23,377 nucleotides of DNA, taken from an uncultured Corynebacterium sp. GTDB lineage: Bacteria > Actinomycetota > Actinomycetes > Mycobacteriales > Mycobacteriaceae. The stretch covers positions 1-23,377 of the forward strand of contig NZ_CAMXWS010000030.1 in assembly GCF_947253065.1 (NCBI RefSeq). Reading direction: 5' to 3'. The stretch's first letter is position 1, and each line of letters opens with the position of its first letter. Positions 1 through 8,105 of the stretch are shown here, in pieces. The notes under the pieces were generated by a model. The model saw only the letters and a list, made by a program, of their open reading frames with translations, had not been told where the DNA came from and searched no databases. The position numbers and the translations under genes were made by a program.

Positions 1-5
1 AGAAA

Positions 6-42
6 TGTCCGCCCCGCGACACGCCGAGCGGACACACTTTTT
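6..42. terminator. Possible bidirectional terminator downstream of sodA
   Basis: Perfect 7-bp inverted repeat TGTCCGC (6-12) / GCGGACA (28-34) with a 15-nt loop. On the + strand it is followed after three bases by TTTTT (38-42). On the - strand the stem is followed directly by TTTCT, running to the window edge. It lies 45 bp past the sodA stop, so it could end sodA from one side and an unseen + strand gene from the other. Seen by eye; folding energy was not computed. Confidence 0.45.
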
Positions 43-78
43 GCTACTTAACCCTGAACTTACGCCCGAAAGCTTGGC

Positions 79-681
79 TTAAGCAGAAGCCTTAGCGAAG
101 CGCTCAGCGACATCGTCCCAGTTGACGACATTCCAGAACGCCTTAGCGTAATCAGCCTTCACATTCTTGTACTGCAGGTAGTAAGCGTGCTCCCACATAT
201 CCAGCATGAGAACCGGAGTGAAGTCAACGGAGATGTTGCCCTGCTGATCGGTCAGCTGCTGGATGATCAGGCGACCAGCGATGTGGTCGTAGCCCAGGAC
301 AGCCCAGCCGGAGCCCTGCAGGGAGGTAGCGACACCCTCGAACTGCTTCTGGAAGCCCTCGAAGGAGCCGAAGTCACGATTAATGGCCTCAGCCAGCTCG
401 CCAGCTGGCTCGCCGGCACCGTTCGGGCTCATGTTCTTCCAGAAGATGGAGTGGTTGGTGTGGCCACCCAGGTTGAACGCCAGGTTCTTGGACAGTGCAC
501 GCAGCTTGTCCGGGTTTGCCTCACCGTTGCGCTCAGCCTCAATTGCCTCGAGAGCAGCATTCGCACCCTTGACGTAGGTTGCGTGGTGCTTGTCGTGGTG
601 CAGCTCCATAATCTCCGCAGAGATGTGCGGCTCGAGGGCATCGTATGCATAAGGCAGGTTAGGAAGCTCGTAAACAGCCAT
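79..681 (-). CDS. sodA: Superoxide dismutase, Mn/Fe family (probably Mn)
   Basis: Cytosolic superoxide dismutase, converting superoxide to hydrogen peroxide and oxygen. The 200-residue length is normal for the family. The four metal ligands are visible: His28 (ELHHDKHH), His77 (GGHTNHSIFW), Asp161 and His165 (DMWEH). The GSGW motif before the C-terminal domain and the Gln-rich LTDQQGN stretch (about 143-149), where Fe enzymes of mycobacteria carry a His, favour manganese; this metal assignment is inference. The start is well supported by a strong AAAGGA ribosome binding site (complement of 690-695), 8 nt upstream of the ATG. The gene is transcribed alone, divergent from msrA, another oxidative-damage gene, with a 126-bp gap. 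I could not pick a convincing promoter in that gap; a TATCAT hexamer on the - strand (741-736) is only a weak -10 candidate. Confidence 0.97.
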   Translation of the reverse strand: MAVYELPNLPYAYDALEPHISAEIMELHHDKHHATYVKGANAALEAIEAERNGEANPDKLRALSKNLAFNLGGHTNHSIFWKNMSPNGAGEPAGELAEAINRDFGSFEGFQKQFEGVATSLQGSGWAVLGYDHIAGRLIIQQLTDQQGNISVDFTPVLMLDMWEHAYYLQYKNVKADYAKAFWNVVNWDDVAERFAKASA

Positions 682-793
682 GATCTATATCCTTTCTTTT
701 TCGTTCACGCTTTATTCAAGCGCCGTACGCCGACCATGATAGGCAAAATTGAAAATCTCGTCCGCGACCCTAGGAATTGTCAGGCTAGCCCAG

Positions 794-807
794 TAGTTAT
801 TTAAGGT
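794..807 (+). promoter_or_regulatory. Possible leaderless -10 element of msrA
   Basis: TAGTTA at 794-799 lies 8 nt before the msrA ATG, a distance that would place transcription initiation at the start codon. An AAGG (804-806 region) also lies 1 nt before the ATG, too close for a normal ribosome binding site. The hexamer is a poor -10 match, so this is the weakest of the leaderless candidates in the window. Confidence 0.25.
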
Positions 808-1449
808 ATGGCTTTCTTCTTCGGACGTTCCCCGCAACTCGTTGACACCGATCGCGCACTGCCCGGACGCGATGAACCGGTCCTGCCTCACCCACAGCCA
901 CATGCAGTGTTGGGCACCCCGATCACTGGTCCGTGGCGCGAAGGGCAAAAACGCCTGCTCATCGGTATAGGCTGCTTCTGGGGCGCGGAGAAAATGTACT
1001 GGAATACCCCGGGAGTGGAATCCACCTCGGTGGGCTATGGCGGGGGAGTGACCCCGAATCCGACCTACCGTGAGGTGTGCTCAGGCCAGACCAACCACGT
1101 TGAATTGGTTGAAGTGGTCTACGACCCGGAGCAGGTCAGCCTCAAAGAACTCGTCCGCGCCGCGTTGGAATCGCATGACCCGACGCAGGGCTTCCGTCAG
1201 GGCAATGACGTGGGCACCCAGTACCGTTCGGCGTTTTACACCGACAGTGAGGACGAAGCCGAACAGATTCGTGCGTGGGTGAATGAATATGGACAATCAC
1301 TAGGCAACGCTGGGTTCGGTCCTATCACCACGGAAGTGAAATCCGGAGTGGATTATTACCTCGCTGAAGACGAGCACCAGCAGTACCTGCACAAGGTGCC
1401 CAATGGCTACTGCCCGCACCACTCCACTGGCGTGGCTTGCGGAATCTAA
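808..1449 (+). CDS. msrA: Peptide methionine-S-sulfoxide reductase MsrA
   Basis: Reduces S-methionine sulfoxide in proteins and free methionine sulfoxide, repairing oxidative damage in the cytosol. The 213-residue protein carries the catalytic motif GCFWGAE with Cys56, and the two C-terminal recycling cysteines Cys202 (NGYCPHH) and Cys211 (VACGI), the three-cysteine layout of the E. coli type. The N-terminal about 45 residues before the core match the long-form MsrA of enterobacteria and actinobacteria. The TQYRSAFY and EDEHQQYL motifs are also present. Divergent from sodA, which fits a shared oxidative-stress role. Its TAA stop overlaps the TAG stop of the convergent hydrolase gene within the tetranucleotide CTAA (1446-1449). 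Confidence 0.96.
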   Translation: MAFFFGRSPQLVDTDRALPGRDEPVLPHPQPHAVLGTPITGPWREGQKRLLIGIGCFWGAEKMYWNTPGVESTSVGYGGGVTPNPTYREVCSGQTNHVELVEVVYDPEQVSLKELVRAALESHDPTQGFRQGNDVGTQYRSAFYTDSEDEAEQIRAWVNEYGQSLGNAGFGPITTEVKSGVDYYLAEDEHQQYLHKVPNGYCPHHSTGVACGI

Positions 1450-3383
1450 GGGTTCACGCGCTGGAGTGTCGCCTGCGCGGATTCCTTCACCGCGGAGGCG
1501 GCATTTGCCCTGATCCTGGTGGAATCCTTGTGGATCCACTCTGAAATCGTCCTAATGGTGTCTTCGCTCGCGCCCACATCAAGCACTGCATTCCAATAAG
1601 CGACTGTCTCATTGTGGTACTGGTGCCCGTGACCGCCGGGCTGGTGTTGTGAGCGTAATTGGTCGACACCGACCTGCCAGCCGGTGATGAATGGCACCCA
1701 GCGCATGTTTTGCAGCACATCCACGTGCTGTTCCGCTGGTGCCTTCACACCGCGTGAGCCCGGTTCGCGCAGCCAGTCCGGCTTGCGCACGAAGAGTTTC
1801 CAATCCCACCACACCACCGGGTCCGAGGCGTGCTGTGCGAAAACAGCACGAGGAAATTCCCAATCCTGCTCGTAGTCGCTGCCATCAAAGGTGTGCTTCA
1901 GGTGGTCGGGGTGAGCAGTGAAGCGGACATGTCGGCCACCATCGACAACCGGAAGACGCTCTGGGCTGCCATGATCACGGTCGCGGGTGAGCTGAATGTG
2001 TCGCGCGGTGAATCCTGGCGTGCCAGTGAAAACACCACCAGCGATATTGGCAAGCATGGCATCGGTGCTGTCAAAGGAATCAGCTACACCGTAGGCACCG
2101 AGTGATTCGCCACCGACGTACATTTTCGGCCGCTCATCCTCCGGTATCTGCGCCAGACGTTCTTGAATAGCGTTGATCAACACCCGTGAGCTGCGCACCG
2201 GGACTTCACGGTCGGAAGCGTAGGAATATGCCGAGGGCATGAACGAATACTGGATGGCCACGATCGCGGAGTCCCCGCGGCTCAAGAACTCAAAACCTGA
2301 AGTGTGGAAGTCATTGATCCAGCCTGTGCCTGCGGAGGAGAGCACCGCGAGATTCTTGCGCGACCACGCATTGGTGCGGTCCATCTCATGCAGCACCATC
2401 TGCGCCTGCTCTTCCGGGCTGCGATCTTTCAACCCAATGAACACGCGGATCGGTTCACGAGCATCGCCAGTGCCGAGCACCTTCTCAATATCTGCCTTGC
2501 GCGGTCCGCCCGCTACGACAGCGCGTCCCTGGCGGCCCAGGTATTTCCACCGCTCCAAGGAATCCGGCGAACCCGAACGTTCCGGTTCCGTGGGTTTTTC
2601 CGCGCCGGGCAAGAACTCACGGTTGAGCTCATCGGCATTGCGGTAGGCGGCATTCAGGATTTGGCGCACCACGACCTTGTCTGTGAGAACAGCGCCCGCT
2701 GCACTCAAGCCCAAAATGGCGAGTGGCCACGACACCACCGGGGGCATCCAGCGGCGCAATTCTTTATTGAAGCGTCCAGCGGTGACTTGGATCCCCTCAC
2801 CGAGCAGCAGAAGCACTCCGTAGCCAATGGAACCCAATCCGATTCCGGCGAGGGTTTGCAGCGGCCCAAGTTTGGTCGGGTCTTCGACGAGGCGCTCTTG
2901 CTCGGAACGTCGTAAAGCCGCGCCCAGGTACGTGCCCACCGTGACGGCACCCATGGCGACCTGCACGGGAACCGCCGCTTTTCGACGAAACGCCCGCGGA
3001 TATTTCCAGTTATTCGCTCCCGCGACGTCGGTGAGAAGCTTCGTTGCGCCAACACCGACTGAGTGGCCCGCTGCCTGACAAATCGCGACATTCGCTGTGG
3101 TCACCCACCACGGGTGTGGCAGCAAAGACGGTGAGATCGCGCTCCATGTAGCGACCTCAGCCCCCAAAATCCCGGCCGCGAAATCATCCGGCAACCTGCG
3201 CAAACCTGACATGCGCACCACCGGTGTTAGGTCCGCGAGCAATTCGATCGCATATAGCGGCGCGCGGACAGCATGGGTGCGACGCGGCCACAAGCTCTTC
3301 ACCGAATCCTTCACGTTGGTCGCTGCATCGCTGATGCGCGTGCGCAATGACCTGTACGGCGCGGCGAGTGGCTTGATAGACAT
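1446..3383 (-). CDS. Membrane alpha/beta-hydrolase, Abhydrolase_9 family
   Basis: Predicted integral membrane serine hydrolase of 645 residues, substrate unknown. The N-terminal third (about residues 60-245) holds several hydrophobic segments (roughly 70-95, 137-158, 178-200 and 215-235), matching the Abhydrolase_9 N-terminal membrane domain. The C-terminal half is the hydrolase domain: nucleophile elbow GESLG with Ser427, a likely acid at Asp521 (HASDPVVWW) and a His at about 585-587 (PGGHGHQYH). The family is typical of actinobacteria; a lipid or envelope ester substrate is inference. I chose the ATG at 3383 (MSIKPL) because the 25 extra upstream residues are Cys/Arg-rich and unlike a natural N-terminus; a longer form from 3458 is possible. 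No good Shine-Dalgarno precedes 3383. The stop overlaps that of msrA. Confidence 0.85.
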   Translation of the reverse strand: MSIKPLAAPYRSLRTRISDAATNVKDSVKSLWPRRTHAVRAPLYAIELLADLTPVVRMSGLRRLPDDFAAGILGAEVATWSAISPSLLPHPWWVTTANVAICQAAGHSVGVGATKLLTDVAGANNWKYPRAFRRKAAVPVQVAMGAVTVGTYLGAALRRSEQERLVEDPTKLGPLQTLAGIGLGSIGYGVLLLLGEGIQVTAGRFNKELRRWMPPVVSWPLAILGLSAAGAVLTDKVVVRQILNAAYRNADELNREFLPGAEKPTEPERSGSPDSLERWKYLGRQGRAVVAGGPRKADIEKVLGTGDAREPIRVFIGLKDRSPEEQAQMVLHEMDRTNAWSRKNLAVLSSAGTGWINDFHTSGFEFLSRGDSAIVAIQYSFMPSAYSYASDREVPVRSSRVLINAIQERLAQIPEDERPKMYVGGESLGAYGVADSFDSTDAMLANIAGGVFTGTPGFTARHIQLTRDRDHGSPERLPVVDGGRHVRFTAHPDHLKHTFDGSDYEQDWEFPRAVFAQHASDPVVWWDWKLFVRKPDWLREPGSRGVKAPAEQHVDVLQNMRWVPFITGWQVGVDQLRSQHQPGGHGHQYHNETVAYWNAVLDVGASEDTIRTISEWIHKDSTRIRANAASAVKESAQATLQRVNP

Positions 3384-3560
3384 GTGCTCTATTGTGGCAA
3401 AGTTCGTGCACCTGCGTCGCGCAAAACCAACGTAAGATGAACAGCGAGTTATTTTCACGTGATACTTGCGTATCCACTGCTTCTAGCGCTTTTCCGCACG
3501 CACCCGTGGGCCTAGGCTCGAAGCCAAGTTACACACGCTTTTTGGGGAGTCACCGCAGGC

Positions 3561-4340
3561 ATGACCATCGCCACTTCTGCACAGGTTTCCGCGCCCACCG
3601 CTCAACCACTCATCGTTGCTCACCGTGGAGCATCTGGCCTCCACCCCGAATCCACGCGTCGCGCGTACGAAGAAGCGCTCAAGCTTGACGGGGTCCACGG
3701 CATTGAGTGCGATGTACGCCTCACCCGCGACGGCAAGCTCGTCGTCCACCACGATGCGTTGATCAACCGCACTTCCGACGGCATGGGTCGGATTTCCAAA
3801 ATGGATTTCACCGAGCTACGCCAATTCAATTACGGCACGGAGGACGACCCGCAGGACATCCTCCTCCTCGATGAATTGCTGGACCTGCTTGAGGATTATC
3901 CGGATAAGCACATCTACATCGAGACCAAGCACTCCGCATTGTTCAACCCCGAGGTAGACGAGCAGGTGGTGCGCACGTTGTGGTACCGCGGAATGAAAGA
4001 TGACCCGCGCGTACACCTCATCTCCTTTTCCCACTCGGCGATGCGCTACTTCACCCACACGGTCCCCGAGCTGGAAACTTTCTACCTTTTCCGCCTGCGG
4101 GAAAAGAAGTGGAATCCCACAAACACCATGCTGTCGCGCCCGTACGGCGTGGGCCCGGCGCTGTCCCACCTGCGTGGTACCCCGAAGCTGTTGGGCTACC
4201 GCGGGCTGCGCACCTACACCTGGACCGTGAATGAACCGGACCAGATGCGCTGGTGTCAGGAAAAGGGTGTAGATGTCTTCGCTACCGATCATCCGCAACT
4301 CGCAGTGGAGACTTTCCGCACCCCAGACACGGTGAAGTGA
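3561..4340 (+). CDS. glpQ1: Glycerophosphodiester phosphodiesterase
   Basis: Hydrolyses glycerophosphodiesters released from phospholipids to sn-glycerol-3-phosphate and an alcohol. At 259 residues with no signal peptide it is the compact cytosolic type. The GDPD signature is clear: HRGA with catalytic His21-Arg22, IECDVRLTRDG with metal ligands Glu49 and Asp51, VVHHD with catalytic His64, then YIETK. The end of the protein (TVNEPDQMRWCQEKGVDVFATDHPQ) is the standard last strand of the TIM barrel. The start has GGGGAG (3544-3549) about 11 nt upstream. The 177-bp gap before it holds a TAGGCT -10 candidate (3513-3518), which gives an untranslated leader of roughly 35 nt. The product could feed the glycerol pathway together with glpK further on. 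The symbol rests on family and on remembered gene order near sodA and pheA in mycobacteria. Confidence 0.92.
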   Translation: MTIATSAQVSAPTAQPLIVAHRGASGLHPESTRRAYEEALKLDGVHGIECDVRLTRDGKLVVHHDALINRTSDGMGRISKMDFTELRQFNYGTEDDPQDILLLDELLDLLEDYPDKHIYIETKHSALFNPEVDEQVVRTLWYRGMKDDPRVHLISFSHSAMRYFTHTVPELETFYLFRLREKKWNPTNTMLSRPYGVGPALSHLRGTPKLLGYRGLRTYTWTVNEPDQMRWCQEKGVDVFATDHPQLAVETFRTPDTVK

Positions 4341-4351
4341 CCTGATCCCGG

Positions 4352-4364
4352 TAAATTGGGAGAT
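4352..4364 (+). promoter_or_regulatory. Leaderless -10 candidate for the DUF5926 gene
   Basis: TAAATT (4352-4357) lies 7 nt before the ATG at 4365. This distance would start the transcript on the initiation codon. A GGGAG (4358-4362) is present but only 2 nt from the ATG, too close to work as a normal ribosome binding site. Confidence 0.4.
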
Positions 4365-5276
4365 ATGGCCAAGAAGAACCGTAAAAAGGAAGATCTGCCC
4401 GAGGGCATGAGCCGTCGTCAAGCAAAGCTTGCTGCTCGTGCCGCTGAGCGTGAGGCACTGCAGAAGGACCCGCGCCCGTACAAGGGACTCGCTGCGGAGA
4501 CTGACCTTGTTGCACTGCAGGAATTCGTTCCATCCGCTGTTGCAAAGGTGGACATCAAGGGCACCGAAGTCAACCTCGTCACCGTTCTGCCGGGTGCAGG
4601 CGCAGCTTTGCGACGTCCTGAGGAAGACGGTGGCGAACGTTTTGTCGCCCTGCAGGTGCAGTCGCACTCGCAGAATCCGAACCGCGACCTCGCCTACGCC
4701 CTCAACTGGGTGCTTGAAGCCGAGCCGGGCGCAACGCTGAGCTCTACCGCTGCTGATGGCTCCCAGCCGGAGCTGAACACTCTGCTGTCTGAGTCCACCG
4801 AGCTGGAGATCACTGCTCACGATGATTTCAACTGGTGGTTCACTGATTCCGCAGCCGTCAACCCGCAGGTCCAGCAGGCGCTGGCCCGCGCCAATGATGC
4901 TGTTCTTCCGTCCGTAGAGATCAAAGCTGAGCTGCCGGGCTCCATTTGGTGGGTCAATCCAGGCGGTGGCAAGGCTCACATCCGTTGGGTCCGCCCTGAA
5001 GAAGACGAGCGCACCATGCTCAACGCTCTCGCACGCATCGCTGCCCGCGGTGAGCTTAACCTGGGCGAAGGCACCAAGTTCGCAGGTGCATTCCGCACCC
5101 ACGGCTTGCTCGTGCCGGTGTGGGACCTCGATCCTTCCGTTGCCGCCGATTCCTACGGTGATGCACTGAAGAAGATCAACGACGCGATCGCCACCGAATA
5201 CGACAATGACGCCCAGCTGACCGCCGACGAGCGCAAGCAGCTGGAGAACATCAAATCGCGCCAGGTCACCATTTAA
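4365..5276 (+). CDS. DUF5926 family protein
   Basis: Conserved actinobacterial protein of unknown function, 303 residues from the ATG at 4365 (MAKKNRKKEDLPEG). The first 35 residues are very Lys/Arg-rich (KKNRKK, RRQAKLAARAAERE), resembling a nucleic-acid or ribosome-contacting tail. The rest is soluble and acidic, with repeated Trp-rich stretches (FNWWFTD, SIWWVNPGGGKAHIRWVRPEEDE) and no membrane segment. Some databases label such proteins as SecA-related; I see no ATPase motif to support that. A TTG at 4356 in the same frame would add three residues and was not chosen because the lysine-rich MAKKNRK start is family-like. It lies 24 bp after the phosphodiesterase and 42 bp before the permease on the same strand. 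Confidence 0.85.
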   Translation: MAKKNRKKEDLPEGMSRRQAKLAARAAEREALQKDPRPYKGLAAETDLVALQEFVPSAVAKVDIKGTEVNLVTVLPGAGAALRRPEEDGGERFVALQVQSHSQNPNRDLAYALNWVLEAEPGATLSSTAADGSQPELNTLLSESTELEITAHDDFNWWFTDSAAVNPQVQQALARANDAVLPSVEIKAELPGSIWWVNPGGGKAHIRWVRPEEDERTMLNALARIAARGELNLGEGTKFAGAFRTHGLLVPVWDLDPSVAADSYGDALKKINDAIATEYDNDAQLTADERKQLENIKSRQVTI

Positions 5277-5318
5277 AAACGCACAACCACAACCCAAAGT
5301 TCATAGAGGAATAGAGTC

Positions 5319-6707
5319 ATGGCTTCCGGGACATCTCAGACATCTCGACGCGGCTTGAATACCCGCCACCTCAATTTCATTGCCCTCGGCTCCGCGATCG
5401 GTACCGGCCTGTTCTACGGTTCTGCCGGCGCGATCCAAGCAGCCGGACCATCGGTGTTGCTGGTTTACCTACTGGGCGGTGCAGTGGTGTACTTCCTGCT
5501 CCGCGCTCTGGGTGAGATGTCTGTCCATCACCCCGTCACTGGCTCTTTCGCTGAGTACACCCGCGCTTATTTGGGCGGTGCCGCCGGCTTCTTGACCGGG
5601 TGGATGTTTGCCTTTGAGATGGTGATCGTGGCTCTCGCCGACCTCACCGCCATTGGCATCTACATGGGCTTTTGGTTTCCTGATGTGTCGCGCTGGGTGT
5701 GGATTGTCGCCGCACTGCTCATCGTCGGTGCCGCGAATGTGGCCAGCGCTAAGGCCTTCGGTGAACTGGAATTCTGGTTCACCGTGGTCAAGGTCGGGGC
5801 TGTCATCGCCATGATCGTCGCCGGCGCCGCAGTGCTTGTCTTCGGCCTGTCTTCCGCAGAGACCACCGGCCCGGTTAACTTGGTCAATGATGGTGGCTTC
5901 TTCCCGAATGGCTTCACGGGAATGATTGCCTCGTTCATCCTCGTGCTCTTCGCATTCGGTGGAACAGAGATCATCGGTGTTGCCGGTTCTGAGGCCACCG
6001 ACCCGAAGACTGCTGTGCCGAAGGCGGTCAACACTGTCCCGGTGCGCATCCTGCTTTTCTACGTGTTGTCCATCCTGGTCATCTTGATGATCAACCCGTG
6101 GCGCACCATCACCGGCGATGAATCCCCCTTCGTCCAGATCTTCTCCACCCTGGGCGTGAACTGGGCGGCTGGCCTGCTCAACTTCGTGGTCATCACGGCC
6201 GCACTGTCCGCGATCAATGCTGACCTCTTCGGTGCTGGCCGTGTCCTTACCGGCCTGGCTAAGCAGCACTACGCTCCCGGCATCATGGCCCGCACCGTTC
6301 GTGATGTTCCGGTCATGACCACCGTGATCCTGCTGATCGTCCTCATCGTCGGTGTTGTTGCCAACACCCTGATGCCGGACCGCATCTTTGAGATCATCGC
6401 TTCTCTGGCTACCTTTGCCACGATCTTCGTGTGGCTGATGATCCTGTTGGCTCACCTTGCATCACGTCGCAGCATGACCCCTGAAGATATCGCTGCGCTT
6501 GATTACAAGACTCCGTTCTTCCCATACGGCCAGTATTTCGCCATCGCGTTCATTCTGTTCACCTTCGGCATCATGCTGTGGCTACCGGAATTCCGTGGTG
6601 CATTCTTCGTCGGCCTCGGATTCAGCGTTCTCGCGGTGGCGCTGTACTACATCACTGGCCGCCACAAGCTGCCGGAGGAACCGGTGATGGCAACGCGCGC
6701 GGATTAG
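5319..6707 (+). CDS. Amino acid permease, APC superfamily (AAT family)
   Basis: Cytoplasmic-membrane amino acid:proton symporter of 462 residues with about 12 hydrophobic segments. The first helix has the APC signature region, N-terminal TRHLNFIALGSAIGTGLFYG, with the GSAIGTGLF substrate-binding break at about residues 25-33. It continues into LGEMSVHHPVTGSFAEYTRAYLG and FGGTEIIGVAGSEATDPKTAVPKAVN, both hallmarks of the AAT subfamily (AroP, ProY, LysP, CycA types). The substrate cannot be fixed from sequence alone. The start is supported by GAGGA (5306-5310), 8 nt upstream of the ATG. It may share a transcript with the DUF5926 gene 42 bp upstream. It converges on lcpB with only 16 bp between the stops. 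Confidence 0.93.
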   Translation: MASGTSQTSRRGLNTRHLNFIALGSAIGTGLFYGSAGAIQAAGPSVLLVYLLGGAVVYFLLRALGEMSVHHPVTGSFAEYTRAYLGGAAGFLTGWMFAFEMVIVALADLTAIGIYMGFWFPDVSRWVWIVAALLIVGAANVASAKAFGELEFWFTVVKVGAVIAMIVAGAAVLVFGLSSAETTGPVNLVNDGGFFPNGFTGMIASFILVLFAFGGTEIIGVAGSEATDPKTAVPKAVNTVPVRILLFYVLSILVILMINPWRTITGDESPFVQIFSTLGVNWAAGLLNFVVITAALSAINADLFGAGRVLTGLAKQHYAPGIMARTVRDVPVMTTVILLIVLIVGVVANTLMPDRIFEIIASLATFATIFVWLMILLAHLASRRSMTPEDIAALDYKTPFFPYGQYFAIAFILFTFGIMLWLPEFRGAFFVGLGFSVLAVALYYITGRHKLPEEPVMATRAD

Positions 6708-6730
6708 CGTCGATTGGCGTTGATTAGCGC
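6701..6730. repeat. Three 10-bp tandem repeats across two convergent stops
   Basis: GGATTAGCGT (6701-6710), CGATTGGCGT (6711-6720) and TGATTAGCGC (6721-6730) are three adjacent 10-bp units sharing GATTRGCGY. The first unit supplies the TAG stop of the permease (6705-6707). The third supplies the TAA stop of lcpB on the - strand (6724-6726). It is probably a small slippage duplication at the convergent gene junction. Confidence 0.7.
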
Positions 6731-8061
6731 AGCCCAGCGAAAAGTTGCTCCGCGGCAGCGTCGTCCCAGACAAGCACGCTGCCCACGTCGGTGTCGATGA
6801 AGCTAGCGATCGGCACCGTTTCCGTTTTCGCCCCGCCACGCATCGCGAAAGCCAGGCGCGCCAGGTGCCACACGTGGTCGCCCTCGCCGACAACCAGCAG
6901 GCTGCTCCCGCGCAGAACCAAAGGGATGAGCCTGAAGGGGTTGAGCAGAACCGACGGCGACAGCGCCTTGTGCATGATCGCACTGACGAACTCGCGTTGG
7001 CGCTGCACACGATCCAGATCGCCCATAGCTGTTGCGCGTGTACGCACATAGCCCAAGGCAGTTGGACCGTCCATCTTCTGGCAGCCAGCCTGCACATCCA
7101 GGTGCGCTAATGGGTCAGTGATCGGTTCCGCAGGGCACAGTTCCACTCCGCCGATCGCGTCCGTAATACCGGCTAGACCACCCATGCCGATCTCCGCGTA
7201 GTGGTCAATGCGCAGCTGAGTGGCATTCTCCACTGTCTCTGCAAGCAGTTTCGGCCCACCGTATGCGAATGCGGCATTGATCTTGTCCATGCCATAACCA
7301 GGGATTTCCACATACGAATCGCGCGGGATGGACAACAGCGTTGCCTTGCCAGTGGTGGGAATGTGCATCAGCATGATCGTGTCCGTGCGACCAGTGCCGA
7401 TATCGCCACCTGTGCCCAGGCGCTCCACGTCCTTCTCGCTTAGACCTTCACGCGAATCCGAACCCACGATGAGCCAGTTCGTTCCTGCCGTATTTCCAAT
7501 CGGCGCATCCGGGAAGGCATCCACGCGAGTCAGGCGTGCATCAGCAAACAGCGTTCCGACGACCAGAAACACCAGAAGCAGTGACAACACCGTCGGGATG
7601 CACCCCGCCTTTGGGCGACGCAACCGGGGCAGACGACGCTTTGGTCGCGGCATTGGCTGTGGCTGGTAAGGCCTTTGCATCGGCTGGACTTGGTGCTGCA
7701 CCGGCCGTGGCTGGCGCTGCACGTGTGGCGTCCGTCGTGGTTCATACATCGTTTGCCGGGGTGCTTGCTGCCGGGGCATCTGTTGCCGTGGCATGTGCTG
7801 TCGCGGACGGACAGTCTCCCGGACGGGGCGCTCAGGTTCCGCACGGTACTGTGGCCGCTCTGGCCTGATCTGTCGTTCAGGTTGGGCCGGTCGCTCCGGC
7901 CTGATCTGTCGTTCAGGTTGGGCCGGTCGTTCAGTCGGGTTGCTGGCTGAACGTTTCCGGATGGGGCGGCCATACCTATCGATCAGTGGTTTCCCGTCTT
8001 TGCCCACGAGGAAATCCCCCGGGTTGTCCCGGGGGTCGTTGGAGTGCGGGGTTGTCGACAT
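6724..8061 (-). CDS. lcpB: LytR-CpsA-Psr (LCP) family glycopolymer ligase
   Basis: Transfers polyprenyl-linked glycopolymer to peptidoglycan; in corynebacteria LCP proteins attach arabinogalactan. The 445-residue protein has three parts: a cytoplasmic tail of about 150 residues rich in Pro, Arg and Gln, one membrane helix (about 152-173), and an extracytoplasmic LCP domain (about 195-370). LCP landmarks are GSDSR (Asp202, Arg204), GRTDTIMLM, SIPRDSYV (Arg247), INAAFAYGG and RVQRQREF. Two cysteines in the domain (about 309 and 327) could form a disulfide. There is no C-terminal LytR_C domain, as I recall for C. glutamicum LcpB, and synteny agrees; the symbol is therefore an inference. The start at 8061 is chosen because TAAGAT lies 7 nt upstream; ATGs at 8070 and 8088 are alternatives. 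Confidence 0.9.
   Translation of the reverse strand: MSTTPHSNDPRDNPGDFLVGKDGKPLIDRYGRPIRKRSASNPTERPAQPERQIRPERPAQPERQIRPERPQYRAEPERPVRETVRPRQHMPRQQMPRQQAPRQTMYEPRRTPHVQRQPRPVQHQVQPMQRPYQPQPMPRPKRRLPRLRRPKAGCIPTVLSLLLVFLVVGTLFADARLTRVDAFPDAPIGNTAGTNWLIVGSDSREGLSEKDVERLGTGGDIGTGRTDTIMLMHIPTTGKATLLSIPRDSYVEIPGYGMDKINAAFAYGGPKLLAETVENATQLRIDHYAEIGMGGLAGITDAIGGVELCPAEPITDPLAHLDVQAGCQKMDGPTALGYVRTRATAMGDLDRVQRQREFVSAIMHKALSPSVLLNPFRLIPLVLRGSSLLVVGEGDHVWHLARLAFAMRGGAKTETVPIASFIDTDVGSVLVWDDAAAEQLFAGLR
7862..7933 (-). repeat. 36-bp tandem duplication in the lcpB N-terminal tail
   Basis: Two adjacent 36-bp units (7862-7897 and 7898-7933) match at 34 of 36 positions, with the first 32 bases identical. 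They encode a repeated 12-residue unit, ERPAQPERQIRP, in the disordered cytoplasmic tail of the LCP protein. A second, shorter Pro/Gln repeat (MPRQQ MPRQQ APRQT) follows in the protein. The number of units likely differs between strains. Confidence 0.9.
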
Positions 8062-8074
8062 GGAATACATCTTA
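8062..8074 (-). promoter_or_regulatory. Leaderless -10 element of lcpB
   Basis: On the - strand TAAGAT (8074-8069) is followed by 7 nt and the ATG at 8061. No Shine-Dalgarno sequence is present. The hexamer fits TANNNT well, and this arrangement supports initiation at 8061 rather than at the two upstream ATGs. Confidence 0.45.
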
Positions 8075-8105
8075 AACCGTGGCACCACACGCCACAGTAT
8101 TTAAC

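Noticed and set aside
682..807. Promoter for sodA in the divergent gap
   Set aside because: TATCAT on the - strand (741-736) is a possible -10, but no matching -35 at a proper distance was found.
4356..4364. TTG start three codons upstream for the DUF5926 gene
   Set aside because: TTG is rare, there is no supporting ribosome binding site, and the lysine-rich MAKKNRK start suits the family; the TTG also overlaps the -10 candidate.
3816..5297. Long open frame (493 codons) on the - strand across the phosphodiesterase and DUF5926 genes
   Set aside because: It lies antisense to two genes with clear family motifs, is rich in Val, Leu, Cys and Arg as expected of a GC-rich antisense frame, and shows no recognisable domain.
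5469..6455. Long open frame (328 codons) on the - strand within the permease gene
   Set aside because: Very His/Asp/Gly-rich, low-complexity composition typical of the reverse frame of a hydrophobic membrane protein gene.
7862..7933. CRISPR-like 36-bp repeat
   Set aside because: The two units are directly adjacent with no spacer and encode a regular Pro/Arg-rich protein repeat.
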